A DNA stretch of 64,000 nt from Neolewinella marina (GCF_002631205.1 NZ_PDLO01000002.1:1-64000); one strand, 5' to 3'; shown: positions 1-8,071, counted from the first letter of the stretch. Notes: generated from the letters alone by a model not told the origin. Numbers and translations are program-made.

Positions 1-1
1 G

Positions 2-91
2 CCGGGTGTACACGTGTACACCGAACAGAATACGCAGATAATAAACAATACCGGGCAGCTAGACCTGTTCCCGCCTAATCATTTACACTAA
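2..91 (+). CDS. possible 3' end of a gene entering from the left edge
   Basis: A reading frame is open from base 2 to a TAA at 89-91 and encodes about 29 residues, including the stretch GQLDLFPP near its end. A C-terminal xQLDLF-like tail occurs in several DNA-repair and replication proteins, but that is far too little to name a family. The stretch is clearly richer in A+T than the genes that follow. The 18-bp palindrome at 5-22 would encode GVHVYT in this frame. It could equally be non-coding; only the sequence to the left would decide. Confidence 0.3.
   Translation, partial: PGVHVYTEQNTQIINNTGQLDLFPPNHLH
5..22. repeat. 18-bp perfect palindrome
   Basis: GGTGTACACGTGTACACC reads identically on both strands. 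It could be an operator, but it also lies inside an open frame that may be the end of a gene. No second copy was noticed in the window. Confidence 0.4.
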
Positions 92-125
92 TCCGTCAAG
101 CTATATTAGGCACGGACAGGCAGCC

Positions 126-163
126 AACCAGAAACCAGAAACCAGCAACCAGCAACCAGCAAC
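126..163. repeat. heptanucleotide tandem repeat (AACCAGM)
   Basis: Five consecutive copies of a 7-bp unit, AACCAGA twice then AACCAGC three times, run from 126 to 160 and are followed by a degenerate copy. They end at the stop codon of the minus-strand gene at 164. A heptamer repeat in a gap is typical of slipped-strand variation; no coding role is visible. Confidence 0.8.
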
Positions 164-838
164 CTACCCCAAACTACGCCCCACCAGTTCCCGCACGGTC
201 AGGGAAAGCAGGAGTTGTTCTTCCTTGTCGTTGAGGTCGTCGGGGATGAATTCAAAGGCGCGCTGGCTCAGGGGGTCGTCCGTGCTGACGGGCAGGGTTT
301 TGAGGGCAGCTACTTCGCGTTTGCCGACGCTGACGGGCAGGTAGTTCTCGCGGGGGGTGGCCTCGATGCGGGCCAGTTCCATGCCGGTGCGCTCACCCAG
401 CAAGGTGCTGCCATCAATGGTACCTACGGGCTGCCCATCGATTTCCAGGCGGGTTTTGCCTTTCTCCGTCCAGTAGACGTAATCGTGGTCGGCGGTGCGG
501 GCGTAGAGCAGGGCATTGACCTGCTTGCCGAGGTAGCGCCGGTAGCTGTAGCTCACCACGGGCTCGTGGAAGATGGTCGTGAAGGTGCCCTTGGCGGTGG
601 TGCCGGTGCCCCGCTTGATCACCTGTTTCTCCTGGGTCAGGCTGAACAAGTCGAGTTCCTCCCGGTGAATTTTGACCAGGTCGGCACTCCAGCCGTCCAT
701 GTCCTGCTGGACTTCCCGCAGGACGCGGTCGCGCTGCTTGCGGGAGGGCATGCGGTTGCGGCTCCACTGGTTGAAGAGGTAGACCAGCAGGGCGACGAGG
801 AGAACGGAGAGGATGAGTAGCACGATCATACCCAACAA
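164..838 (-). CDS. hypothetical protein with N-terminal membrane anchor
   Basis: A 224-residue protein. Residues 1-22 are one hydrophobic segment followed by a basic stretch (RNRMPSRKQRDR), which predicts a single-pass membrane anchor with the rest in the cytoplasm. A helical, charged region (about 30-70) leads to a soluble domain that I cannot assign. A second ATG at codon 4 is an alternative start. The gene is divergent from the cupin gene, and its start region lies inside the long open frame upstream of that gene. Function unknown. Confidence 0.7.
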   Translation of the reverse strand: MLGMIVLLILSVLLVALLVYLFNQWSRNRMPSRKQRDRVLREVQQDMDGWSADLVKIHREELDLFSLTQEKQVIKRGTGTTAKGTFTTIFHEPVVSYSYRRYLGKQVNALLYARTADHDYVYWTEKGKTRLEIDGQPVGTIDGSTLLGERTGMELARIEATPRENYLPVSVGKREVAALKTLPVSTDDPLSQRAFEFIPDDLNDKEEQLLLSLTVRELVGRSLG

Positions 839-965
839 ACACTACTGGCGGGCCGCCGGGTTTACCGTTCGTCGAATTGATAACTGCGTTGGTCCGTGCC
901 GGTGGCGAACCCGCCCCCCTACCCCGTCCGTTCAAGGGTCGACTGCCCCGAAAACGCGATTTGTC

Positions 966-1469
966 TTGTCTACCAAAGTCACCCAGCGCGGCCCTGCCAC
1001 CCTGATCCAGTTGGACCCGTGGGAATGGATCCCGAACAGCTGCCTGCCCGTCATTGTCTACCCCGGTGCCTTCGCCGACGACCGCCCCGGAATGATCGAG
1101 CGGATAAAGAAGCGGCTGCACGCCACCAACTGGGGTAACATGTGGGTAGCCGGCATCTACCCCTACCCCCATTACCACAGCAACACCCACGAAGCGCTGG
1201 TGATGGTGGAAGGAAGCTGCACCATTCAACTCGGCGGCCCCGGAGGGTATACCCTGGAAGCTGGTACCGGCGACGTAGTCCTGCTGCCGGCGGGCACCGG
1301 ACATTCCTCACCTACTGAATCCGGCTACCGGGTACTGGGCGCCTACCCCGGTGGCCGGTCGTGGGACCTGATCACCGACGCCGCCGATCACCGTCCCCCG
1401 GACGATCTGCCACTACCCGCCCACGACCCCACCGGTGAACGGGGGGTGATGCGGGAGGTGTGGCAGTAA
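966..1469 (+). CDS. cupin domain protein, YjlB-like
   Basis: The conserved part is a single-domain cupin. The first cupin motif is visible as PHYHSNTHEALVMVEG (two His and one Glu as likely metal ligands) and the second as a proline-glycine loop followed by GTGHSS. The C-terminus ends in MREVWQ after a region rich in Pro and Asp, as in the Bacillus YjlB family. The frame is open back to 813, but the residues before about 966 look non-coding and overlap the divergent gene. The TTG at 966 is therefore a provisional start (167 aa). Substrate unknown; metal-binding is inferred from the motif. Confidence 0.8.
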   Translation: MSTKVTQRGPATLIQLDPWEWIPNSCLPVIVYPGAFADDRPGMIERIKKRLHATNWGNMWVAGIYPYPHYHSNTHEALVMVEGSCTIQLGGPGGYTLEAGTGDVVLLPAGTGHSSPTESGYRVLGAYPGGRSWDLITDAADHRPPDDLPLPAHDPTGERGVMREVWQ

Positions 1470-1532
1470 GGTTGGGCGGGCGGCCAGGCTATTCCCCTTG
1501 GGTTTGGCACCGGCGCTCCGCCGCAAAAAAGA

Positions 1533-2825
1533 TTACCGCATCCGCTCATAAAACTGCACTACCTCGGGATCGACCAGCACATCGCGCAGGGTGAGGGGTT
1601 GCCGCAGTACGATCCCGTCAAGGGTGCGGCACCGGCTGAGGGCCACGTAGGTCTGTCCGTGCTCGAAGGCCCCGGAACGGCCCAGGTCCACGATGATCTT
1701 GTCGAAGGTTTTGCCCTGGGCCTTGTGAATGGTGACGGCCCAGGCCAGGCGCACGGGCAGCTGGCGGTAGGTGCCCAGGGTTTCAGTGGCGATCTTGCGT
1801 AGGTCGGCCCCGTCGGCGGTGTAGCGGATGATGTCCCATTCGTCGTATTCGACCTCCACCTCTGCGGGGCGGCCGTTCTCTACGATTTCGAGTACGACCG
1901 AGCGGGGCTTGCACTCCTTGACCGTGCCGATGGTACCGTTCACGAAGCGGCGCTCGCTGTCGTTGCGCAGGGTCATCACCTGGGCGCCGACCTTGAGCCG
2001 CAGCAGCTGGGGCACCGGGAAGAGGCGGTCCGGGAAGTTGCCCTTCACCTCGGCGGTGTAGAGGTGCTCCGGGGAGTCGAGGGCCTCCAGGGCGTTGGCG
2101 TTGATGCGGGTGACGGTGGCGTTGCGGGCGGCCAGCGTCAGGTAGTTGCTGCCTTCCTCGGGCTCGAAATCGGGCTGGTAGCGGGCGTTGAGGTCCTCGA
2201 GCTCGTCGCGGTCCACGGTGGCGTTGCGGATACTTTCCAGGAGTCGGAGGAAGTGGCGGCTGTCCTGTCGGTACACCTGCCGGAGTTCGATCATTTCCAG
2301 GTCGATGTAGTCGAGGCAGTCGGCGCTGAAAAAGTAGGGGCTCGCGTAGCGGAGACTGAAGAATTCCCGCTCCGTCTCACTGCTCACTACCGGGGGCAAC
2401 TGGAAGAGGTCGCCGAACAGGATCAGCTGTACCCCACCAAAGGGTTCGCCGCTGCCGCGATTGAGGCGTAGGCCGTAGTCGATGGCCTCCATCACGTCGG
2501 CCCTCACCATGCTGATCTCGTCGATCACCAGCGTTTCCAGGTTGGCGAACAGCCGCTGGTAGCGGCGGTTGGGCCGGATGTCCTTTGACTGTAGCAGGCG
2601 GGGCGGGAAATTGAAGAAGGAGTGGATCGTCTGTCCGCCCACGTTCAGGGCCGCCACGCCGGTGGGCGCCAGGACCACTACGTTCTTGCGGGTACTGCGC
2701 TTAAAGATCTGCAGCAAGGTCGACTTGCCGGTGCCGGCCCGGCCGGTAACGAAAAGGTGGGCACCGGACTCCATCCGCTCCAGGGCGTAGTTAAAATCAT
2801 CGGACAGTTGCAGGGGTTCAGGCAT
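1533..2825 (-). CDS. PIF1/RecD-like DNA helicase (superfamily 1)
   Basis: A 430-residue ATPase. Walker A is GRAGTGKST (28-36), followed by the APTGVAALN motif; Walker B is VIDEIS (100-105), followed by FGDLFQLPPV. The C-terminal UvrD_C_2-like part contains TIHKAQGKTFD and the motif VI segment YVALSRC. This combination is diagnostic of PIF1-family 5'-3' helicases, which unwind DNA forks, R-loops and G-quadruplexes. It is shorter than many Bacteroidota homologues, which carry HRDC or WYL-type C-terminal extensions. A -7 promoter element ends 5 nt before the ATG, so the mRNA is probably leaderless. Confidence 0.9.
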   Translation of the reverse strand: MPEPLQLSDDFNYALERMESGAHLFVTGRAGTGKSTLLQIFKRSTRKNVVVLAPTGVAALNVGGQTIHSFFNFPPRLLQSKDIRPNRRYQRLFANLETLVIDEISMVRADVMEAIDYGLRLNRGSGEPFGGVQLILFGDLFQLPPVVSSETEREFFSLRYASPYFFSADCLDYIDLEMIELRQVYRQDSRHFLRLLESIRNATVDRDELEDLNARYQPDFEPEEGSNYLTLAARNATVTRINANALEALDSPEHLYTAEVKGNFPDRLFPVPQLLRLKVGAQVMTLRNDSERRFVNGTIGTVKECKPRSVVLEIVENGRPAEVEVEYDEWDIIRYTADGADLRKIATETLGTYRQLPVRLAWAVTIHKAQGKTFDKIIVDLGRSGAFEHGQTYVALSRCRTLDGIVLRQPLTLRDVLVDPEVVQFYERMR

Positions 2826-2830
2826 GGGCG

Positions 2831-2838
2831 CGAAGGTA
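2831..2838 (-). promoter_or_regulatory. -7 promoter element of the PIF1-like helicase
   Basis: TACCTTCG on the minus strand matches the Bacteroidota -7 consensus TAnnTTTG at seven of eight positions, counting both n positions as matching. It ends 5 nt before the ATG at 2825, which leaves no room for a ribosome-binding leader. Confidence 0.6.
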
Positions 2839-2993
2839 ACGGAGTGGAGGTTGACGCGGGCGACGGGCGGGGTGGAAAGGGACTGGATGTACTCCGGTAC
2901 GGTCGCAAAAAATAAATCTGCGGGGCCGGCAACGGAGCATCTGACCAGGGACTAATTTCAAATGGTTTCTCCACCCTTTAACCTCTTCGGGCC

Positions 2994-3572
2994 ATGAGCA
3001 AGTTCCTGTGGCTGGTGTGCTGCCTCTTCCTTTCCGCCGCCCTCAGTGGCCAAACGGATGCCAAGATCAACGTCGGTTCCGCCCTCGGCGGCGGCATCAA
3101 CGTGGCGGCCGAGTTCCCCCTGGGTGGGCAGTCGGCACTCTCCGTCGGTGCGGCCTATTCCAGCCTGGCGTATTTCGACACGGATAATGAGGACTACCGC
3201 TACCGAAGCCTGCGGCTCATCCCGGAATACCGCTACTACTTCGCGCCGCGGGCGGGATTTGATCGCTTCTTCGTCGGGGGCTACGGCAAGGTCGGGCGCG
3301 TAGCGGGAACCGACATCTGGTCCCATGAGGAAATCCGCGCCATGCGCGCCGCCATCGGCATGCTTTCCGGCCACAAATGGATCGCACCCTCCGGCTTTCT
3401 CTACGAACTGAATGCCGGCATCGGGCGGTCGGTTACATTCGGTGGCAATGAGGATGAGGCTGTATACCAGAAGGTAATCGGGGACCTGTCGGGGCTCGAC
3501 CTGCGACTGGGGATATTGGTGGGCTGGCGCTTCACGAAGCAGGATCCGGGGCGGCGGCGTTCGGCACGCTAG
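2994..3572 (+). CDS. outer-membrane beta-barrel protein, hypothetical
   Basis: A 192-residue protein with a signal peptide (residues 1-20, ending ALSGQ). The rest alternates hydrophobic and polar residues with many Gly, Tyr and Arg residues (YRYRSLRLIPEYRYYF), as in small 8-strand barrels of the DUF3575/OmpA-barrel kind. The C-terminus is unusual: after the last strand (LVGWRF) it carries a basic tail, so the barrel does not end in the typical aromatic residue. No substrate can be proposed. Confidence 0.75.
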   Translation: MSKFLWLVCCLFLSAALSGQTDAKINVGSALGGGINVAAEFPLGGQSALSVGAAYSSLAYFDTDNEDYRYRSLRLIPEYRYYFAPRAGFDRFFVGGYGKVGRVAGTDIWSHEEIRAMRAAIGMLSGHKWIAPSGFLYELNAGIGRSVTFGGNEDEAVYQKVIGDLSGLDLRLGILVGWRFTKQDPGRRRSAR

Positions 3573-3585
3573 CGTCCCTGCGTTG

Positions 3586-3593
3586 TACCTTTG
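3586..3593 (+). promoter_or_regulatory. -7 promoter element (TACCTTTG)
   Basis: TACCTTTG fits the Bacteroidota -7 consensus exactly. It stands 4 nt before the ATG at 3598, which both supports that start and implies a leaderless mRNA. Confidence 0.7.
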
Positions 3594-3597
3594 CGGC

Positions 3598-3984
3598 ATG
3601 CTTACCTCCCGATTTCTCGCCCTCCTGGGCGGCGTGACCCTGCTGGCCGGTGCCGGCGTTGTACTGAGCCATGTGCTGTTGCCCATCGGTTACTCCCTGC
3701 CCTTCACCATCACCACCATGGTGCTCTTCATTCTGGTGTGCGTGGCCATCTTTTTCCTGGGGCGCCGAAGCGCGGGTGCCGAGAACAAGTTGCTGTTCAG
3801 CAACGTGTTCCTGGCCTCCACCATCGCCAAAATGTTCCTCTGCGGCATGCTGGTAGTGGGTTACGTCATCCTGGGTGAGCCCAGCAGCAAGCTGTTCATC
3901 GTTCCCTTTTTCTGGCTTTACCTGGTGTATACGGGCTTCGAGGTCTACTTTCTGATGAAGCTGTCGGCCATCGTCGCACGCTGA
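3598..3984 (+). CDS. small integral membrane protein, hypothetical
   Basis: A 128-residue protein almost entirely made of membrane segments: about 7-27, 38-56, 72-93 and 100-122, so four transmembrane helices. Basic residues after helix 2 (GRRS) suggest that loop is cytoplasmic. The start at 3598 was chosen because the -7 element lies just before it; the open frame extends to 3583. Length and topology resemble the small AtpI-like or DUF-type membrane proteins common in Bacteroidota, but there is no motif to name it. Confidence 0.75.
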   Translation: MLTSRFLALLGGVTLLAGAGVVLSHVLLPIGYSLPFTITTMVLFILVCVAIFFLGRRSAGAENKLLFSNVFLASTIAKMFLCGMLVVGYVILGEPSSKLFIVPFFWLYLVYTGFEVYFLMKLSAIVAR

Positions 3985-3990
3985 CTTTCT

Positions 3991-4011
3991 GTCAGACATC
4001 GGATGTCTGAC
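3991..4011. promoter_or_regulatory. palindrome GACATCSGATGTC, copy 1 (centre 4001)
   Basis: A perfect 21-bp dyad around the core GACATCGGATGTC. It begins 7 nt after the stop of the upstream gene and is followed by TTTT, so this copy could also act as a terminator hairpin. It forms a pair with copy 2, whose centre is 26 bp away. The preceding GACTTTCTG is also conserved at copy 3. Confidence 0.75.
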
Positions 4012-4020
4012 TTTTCGGCA

Positions 4021-4033
4021 GACATCCGATGTG
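4021..4033. promoter_or_regulatory. palindrome GACATCSGATGTC, copy 2 (centre 4027)
   Basis: GACATCCGATGTG, one mismatch from the perfect dyad. Its centre base is C where that of copy 1 is G, so the two copies face each other. Confidence 0.65.
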
Positions 4034-4132
4034 GTTAGCTGGCCTATAGATGTATTTTACGAAATGCAGGAAGAAGCAGGTAAGTTGACACATGTTCGCG
4101 TCCCATTCTTACCATTTTCTCGGACTTTCTGG

Positions 4133-4149
4133 CAGACATCGGATGTCTG
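4133..4149. promoter_or_regulatory. palindrome GACATCSGATGTC, copy 3 (centre 4141)
   Basis: CAGACATCGGATGTCTG, a perfect 17-bp dyad. It lies 140 bp after copy 1 and starts a second pair with the same internal 26-bp spacing. Confidence 0.75.
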
Positions 4150-4158
4150 ACATCCTGT

Positions 4159-4175
4159 CAGACATCCGATGTCTG
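4159..4175. promoter_or_regulatory. palindrome GACATCSGATGTC, copy 4 (centre 4167)
   Basis: CAGACATCCGATGTCTG, a perfect 17-bp dyad. It ends 18 nt before the predicted -7 element of the VanY-like gene, which is where an operator or activator site would be expected. Confidence 0.75.
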
Positions 4176-4193
4176 CGTCTCAGGTCTGTGCCC

Positions 4194-4201
4194 TATTTTC
4201 G
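4194..4201 (+). promoter_or_regulatory. -7 promoter element of the VanY-like gene
   Basis: TATTTTCG, one mismatch from TAnnTTTG. It lies 7 nt before the ATG at 4209 and just downstream of the palindrome cluster. Confidence 0.5.
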
Positions 4202-4208
4202 CCGACCT

Positions 4209-5048
4209 ATGAAGCATCTCTTCCTTTCCCTGACAGTAATTGCCGCCCTGGGCTGCGGCACCGGCGAAGCACTCCCCCCCGAGACAATGGACAAGGGTCC
4301 TGCGGTGGTCGATTCCACTGAGCAGGGAATTACGGCACCCGCGCCCGCGCCCAGCCTCAGCGACAGCATCGGGGGGATACCTACCTATGAATACCTGACC
4401 GGGAAGTTCGATCCGGCCGCCCACCCCGACTTCGTGAAGGTGGCCGACCGCTACACCGACGGAGACCCCTACCTGCTGCACCGGGAAACCTACACCGCCT
4501 TCGAGCGGATGCACGCCGCCGCCCTGGCCGACGGGGTACGACTGCGGATCGTCTCCGCTACCCGGAACTTCGCCCGGCAGAAGCAGATCTGGGAAGCCAA
4601 GTGGAACGGACAGCGCCTGCTCGAGGGCAAGGAAAAAGCCGATGAAGTTTACCCCGACCCCGCCGACCGCGCCCGGGCCATCCTACGCTACTCCAGCATG
4701 CCCGGCACCAGTCGCCACCACTGGGGTACGGACATAGACCTGAATGCCCTGAACAACGACTATTTCCGGCAGGGAGAGGGACAGAAGATCTACGACTGGC
4801 TTACCACCCACGGTGGGGAGTACGGCTTCTGTCAGCCCTATACGGCCAAGGGTCCCGAACGCCCTAACGGCTACGAGGAAGAGCGCTGGCACTGGAGCTA
4901 CCGGCCGCTGGCCACCCGCCTGACCGACTATGCGGCCAATGAACTGCAGGACACCGACATCAGCGGATTTGCCGGTGCGGAGGCCGCCCCGCGGATCGGG
5001 GTGGTAGAAAACTACGTCCTCGGCGTGAATTCCGACTGCAAGAAATAA
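4209..5048 (+). CDS. M15 family D-alanyl-D-alanine carboxypeptidase (VanY-like lipoprotein)
   Basis: A 279-residue zinc peptidase that would trim D-Ala-D-Ala ends of peptidoglycan in the periplasm. The M15 signature is complete: S168-R-H170-x-x-G-x-x-x-D177 and E225-R-W-H228, giving the His-Asp-His zinc site and the catalytic Glu. An upstream segment, SATRNFARQKQIW, fits the family. The N-terminus has a signal peptide ending at Cys16, so it is probably a lipoprotein, although the lipobox ALGC is not ideal. The start at 4209 is preferred over the longer frame from 4092 because it gives the signal peptide and follows a -7 element. The upstream gap holds four copies of a shared palindrome, which suggests specific regulation. 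Confidence 0.88.
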   Translation: MKHLFLSLTVIAALGCGTGEALPPETMDKGPAVVDSTEQGITAPAPAPSLSDSIGGIPTYEYLTGKFDPAAHPDFVKVADRYTDGDPYLLHRETYTAFERMHAAALADGVRLRIVSATRNFARQKQIWEAKWNGQRLLEGKEKADEVYPDPADRARAILRYSSMPGTSRHHWGTDIDLNALNNDYFRQGEGQKIYDWLTTHGGEYGFCQPYTAKGPERPNGYEEERWHWSYRPLATRLTDYAANELQDTDISGFAGAEAAPRIGVVENYVLGVNSDCKK

Positions 5049-5117
5049 GGAGCGGGGCCTGACTACCAACAAGTTGTCCACGGGAGGCCAAGCTTTCCCC
5101 TACCCCGGCAAAATAGC

Positions 5118-5150
5118 GGTAAACTTATGGCGGGGTACCCCGCGTTTACC
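5118..5150. promoter_or_regulatory. nested inverted repeat upstream of the acidic protein
   Basis: A 14-bp palindrome GCGGGGTACCCCGC (5130-5143) is flanked by the arms GGTAAAC (5118-5124) and GTTTACC (5144-5150). It ends 20 nt before the ATG at 5171. It could be an operator or a hairpin in the 5' leader. Confidence 0.5.
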
Positions 5151-5170
5151 CTTACACACAAGAACTGCCT

Positions 5171-5524
5171 ATGGAACTTTACGACATCAATCGCTACGCC
5201 CTCATCGTTACGCCTAGTGAGGCCCTGCTGCGCTGGGCCATCCGTGAAGACCCCACCATCGAGGAGGAGATCGACTTCGACGACACCTCGGAACTCACCA
5301 CCGTCTACCTGCTGCCCGACTTCGACGAGATGGACGAAGCTGAGGACTGGCTGGAGCAGAACTTCATGCCCATCCTGGAAAACCTGCTCGCCGAATGGGT
5401 GGAGGACGACTCCAACTGGCCCGACAACCTGGCCTTTAACCACTTCGAGAAGTTCAGCGACTACACCATCACGAATATGGTGATCGACACCCAAGACGCC
5501 AGCTACGACCAGGAAGAAGACTGA
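5171..5524 (+). CDS. highly acidic small hypothetical protein
   Basis: A 117-residue soluble protein in which roughly a third of the residues are Asp or Glu (for example EEEIDFDD and DFDEMDEAEDW), with few Lys or Arg, so its pI is very low. It has no signal peptide or membrane segment. The order of apparent strand and helix segments suggests a small compact alpha/beta fold. Proteins of this size and charge are common unnamed genes in Bacteroidota. I cannot assign a function. A conspicuous dyad lies just upstream. Confidence 0.75.
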   Translation: MELYDINRYALIVTPSEALLRWAIREDPTIEEEIDFDDTSELTTVYLLPDFDEMDEAEDWLEQNFMPILENLLAEWVEDDSNWPDNLAFNHFEKFSDYTITNMVIDTQDASYDQEED

Positions 5525-5674
5525 CCCTCCCGGCTCACCCCACTGATTTCAGGCACACACTAGCGCAAGGCCCTCCCGGGCCGCACCGCTGCTCCGGTTT
5601 TGCTGGCGATCTGCCCCCGGTCAGTGTACCCCTTTTCGAAATCCGTGGCCCCACGGCCACCCTCGCCCAGTCTT

Positions 5675-8071
5675 ATGAATTACCAACGCCCCCCCGAAGC
5701 AATCGCCGATCTGGTCAACCTGAAGCCGGATCCCCTCATGCTGTTCGGCCCCGACCGCGACTACATCATCATCGCGGACCGGCCGATGTACCCCAGCGTT
5801 GAGGAGCTGAAGGAGCCGAAGGTCAAGCTCGCGGGGCGGCAGATCAATCCCGACCGCTTTTCCCCCCACGGCAGCCGCGGCTTTTACCACCCCCGGCTGC
5901 GCCGAATTTCCACCGGGGAGGACCGCTCCTTCCAGGGGCTGCCCAAGGGAGGCATGTACCGCTACTTCTCCTGGTCGCCCGACGGCAACCGCATCGCTTT
6001 CTGCCTGGTCACCGAGGATGGCCTACAGCTCTGGACCTGCGACCGCAAGTCGCTCCACTGCCAGCCGGTAGGCGAAAGCGACATCAACAACAGCCTTGGT
6101 GGCGTGCCCTACGACTTCATCGGCAACGAGCGCTTCCTCATCAAGCGCCGCATCCCCGGTGCGAAGAAGCCGTCGATGTCGGAGAACGTCACCGGCCCCA
6201 TCGTCCAGGATTCCTCCGGCAAGGAGGGCTCGAACCGCACCTACACCAACCTGCTGCAGAGCGACTACGACGTGGCCCTGTTCCGCTACTACGCTTCCAG
6301 CCAGCTCTACCTCCACCGTCTGGATACGGGCCACGAAACCCCCTGGGCGGAGCCGGGCATTATTGCTGGCCTGGGTGATTCGCCGAACGGCAAGTACTTC
6401 CTGATTACCTACGTGGTGGAGCCCTTCAGCTTCAACGTACCCTACGACAAGTTCGCCGACCGGGTGCTGCTGCTGGACCGGGAGGGAAGCGTAATCCGGG
6501 AACTCACCCAGCGGCCCGTCGTGGAGCACCTGCCCCCGGCCTTCGGGGCCGTCATAACCCAGCCGCGGCGCTTCAATTGGCGCAGCGACCACCCGGCCCA
6601 GCTGTACTGGACTGAGGCCCTCGACGGCGGCGACCCCCGCAAGAACGTCCCCTACCGCGAGCAACTCTACTACCTGGAATCCCCCTTTACCGGCGAGCCC
6701 CAGAAAACCATTAAGCTGCCCATGCGCTTCGGTGCCCTGCGGTGGTGCCGGGGCGACCTGGCCATCGTGGTCGACTGGGAGTGGGCCACCCGCCGGCAGG
6801 TGACGCGCCGCTGGTTCCCGGACGCCCCCCAGCGCCAGCCCGAAGTGCTTTTCGACCACAACTGGGAAGACAACTACAACGACCCGGGCAGCGTGGTCAC
6901 CGTATCCCTGCCCAGCGACCACAGCGTGCTGCTCACCCGCGACGGGGGCGACACCCTGGTGATGGTCGGCAACGGTCACCGCCCCGAGGGGCCGCAGCCC
7001 TTCATCGACGGCTTTAACCTGACTACCCGCCAGAAAACCCGGCTGTGGGAGAGCACTCCTCCCTACTTCGAGCGCCCCCTGTTCTTCCTGGACGAGGATC
7101 CCGACTACTTCCTGCTGGCCCGGGAGCAGGCCAGTGAGCGCCCCAACTTCTTCCTCAGGCATCTGCTGACTGGCGAGGAGGTGCGCATCACCGACTTTCC
7201 CCACCCCTACCCCCAGCTGCGGCATACCAACTACGAGCTGATCACCTACGAGCGGGCCGACGGGGTACAGCTGAGTGGCGAGCTACACACCCCGGAGGGC
7301 TTCGAGCCGGGTCGCGAAGCCCCCCTGCCGGTGTTGATGTGGGCCTACCCCCAGGAGTACAAGGACGCCGACAAGGCCGGGCAGGTACTCACCAGCGCCC
7401 ATCAGTTCAGGCGCATCAGTCCGCTGTCGCCCCTGCCCTTCCTGGCCGCCGGTTACGCCGTATTCGACGACTTCGCCATGCCCATCGTGGGCGAAGGGGA
7501 CGAGGAGCCCAACGAAACCTTCATCGAGCAGGTACGCATGAATGCGGAGGCGGCGGTGCGCAGGTTGGTTGAACTCGGAGTGGCCGACCCCCGCCGCATC
7601 TTCGTGGGGGGCCACAGCTACGGGGCCTTCATGACCGCCCACCTGCTGGCGCACACCGATCTTTTTGCCGGGGGCATTGCCCGCAGCGGTGCCTTCAACC
7701 GCACCCTGACCCCCTTCGGCTTCCAGGCCGAAGAACGCACCTTCTGGCAGGTTCCGGAAACCTACGTCCGGCTGTCGCCTTTCGTACACGCCGACAAGAT
7801 CGACAGCCCGCTGCTGCTCATCCACGGAGAGGAGGACAGCAACAGCGGTACCTACCCCGTGCAATCCAAGCGAATGTTCACCGCCCTGGACAACCTGGGC
7901 AAGAACGCCCGCCTGTGCCTGCTGCCCTACGAGGATCACGGCTACGCGGCCGAGGAGAGCATCCTGCATATGCTCTGGGAGATGCACCGCTGGATGGAGA
8001 TGCACCAGCGCCCCGCCGCGGAGAAAGCAGCCGCCACCGCACGTCGGGAGGAGGCCCACCGCCAGCGGTAG
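5675..8071 (+). CDS. S9 family serine peptidase, glutamyl-endopeptidase (CGEP)-like
   Basis: A 798-residue prolyl-oligopeptidase-fold enzyme: an N-terminal beta-propeller (about 1-540) and a C-terminal alpha/beta hydrolase. The triad is Ser648 in GGHSYGA, Asp721 in HGEEDSNSG and His755 in EDHGY. The stretch around GIARSGAFNRTLTPFGFQ and the N-terminal PPEAIADLV are very like plant chloroplast glutamyl endopeptidase, so cleavage after Glu is the best guess. Start chosen at 5675, where conserved sequence begins; the frame is open from 5600 but the extra residues look non-coding. No signal peptide is visible, suggesting cytoplasmic peptide turnover. Confidence 0.88.
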   Translation: MNYQRPPEAIADLVNLKPDPLMLFGPDRDYIIIADRPMYPSVEELKEPKVKLAGRQINPDRFSPHGSRGFYHPRLRRISTGEDRSFQGLPKGGMYRYFSWSPDGNRIAFCLVTEDGLQLWTCDRKSLHCQPVGESDINNSLGGVPYDFIGNERFLIKRRIPGAKKPSMSENVTGPIVQDSSGKEGSNRTYTNLLQSDYDVALFRYYASSQLYLHRLDTGHETPWAEPGIIAGLGDSPNGKYFLITYVVEPFSFNVPYDKFADRVLLLDREGSVIRELTQRPVVEHLPPAFGAVITQPRRFNWRSDHPAQLYWTEALDGGDPRKNVPYREQLYYLESPFTGEPQKTIKLPMRFGALRWCRGDLAIVVDWEWATRRQVTRRWFPDAPQRQPEVLFDHNWEDNYNDPGSVVTVSLPSDHSVLLTRDGGDTLVMVGNGHRPEGPQPFIDGFNLTTRQKTRLWESTPPYFERPLFFLDEDPDYFLLAREQASERPNFFLRHLLTGEEVRITDFPHPYPQLRHTNYELITYERADGVQLSGELHTPEGFEPGREAPLPVLMWAYPQEYKDADKAGQVLTSAHQFRRISPLSPLPFLAAGYAVFDDFAMPIVGEGDEEPNETFIEQVRMNAEAAVRRLVELGVADPRRIFVGGHSYGAFMTAHLLAHTDLFAGGIARSGAFNRTLTPFGFQAEERTFWQVPETYVRLSPFVHADKIDSPLLLIHGEEDSNSGTYPVQSKRMFTALDNLGKNARLCLLPYEDHGYAAEESILHMLWEMHRWMEMHQRPAAEKAAATARREEAHRQR

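Noticed and set aside
3991-4011. The first palindrome as simply a terminator of the small membrane protein gene
   Set aside because: A TTTT tract follows this copy, so it could terminate, but the other copies lack T tracts and share paired spacing, which a terminator does not explain.
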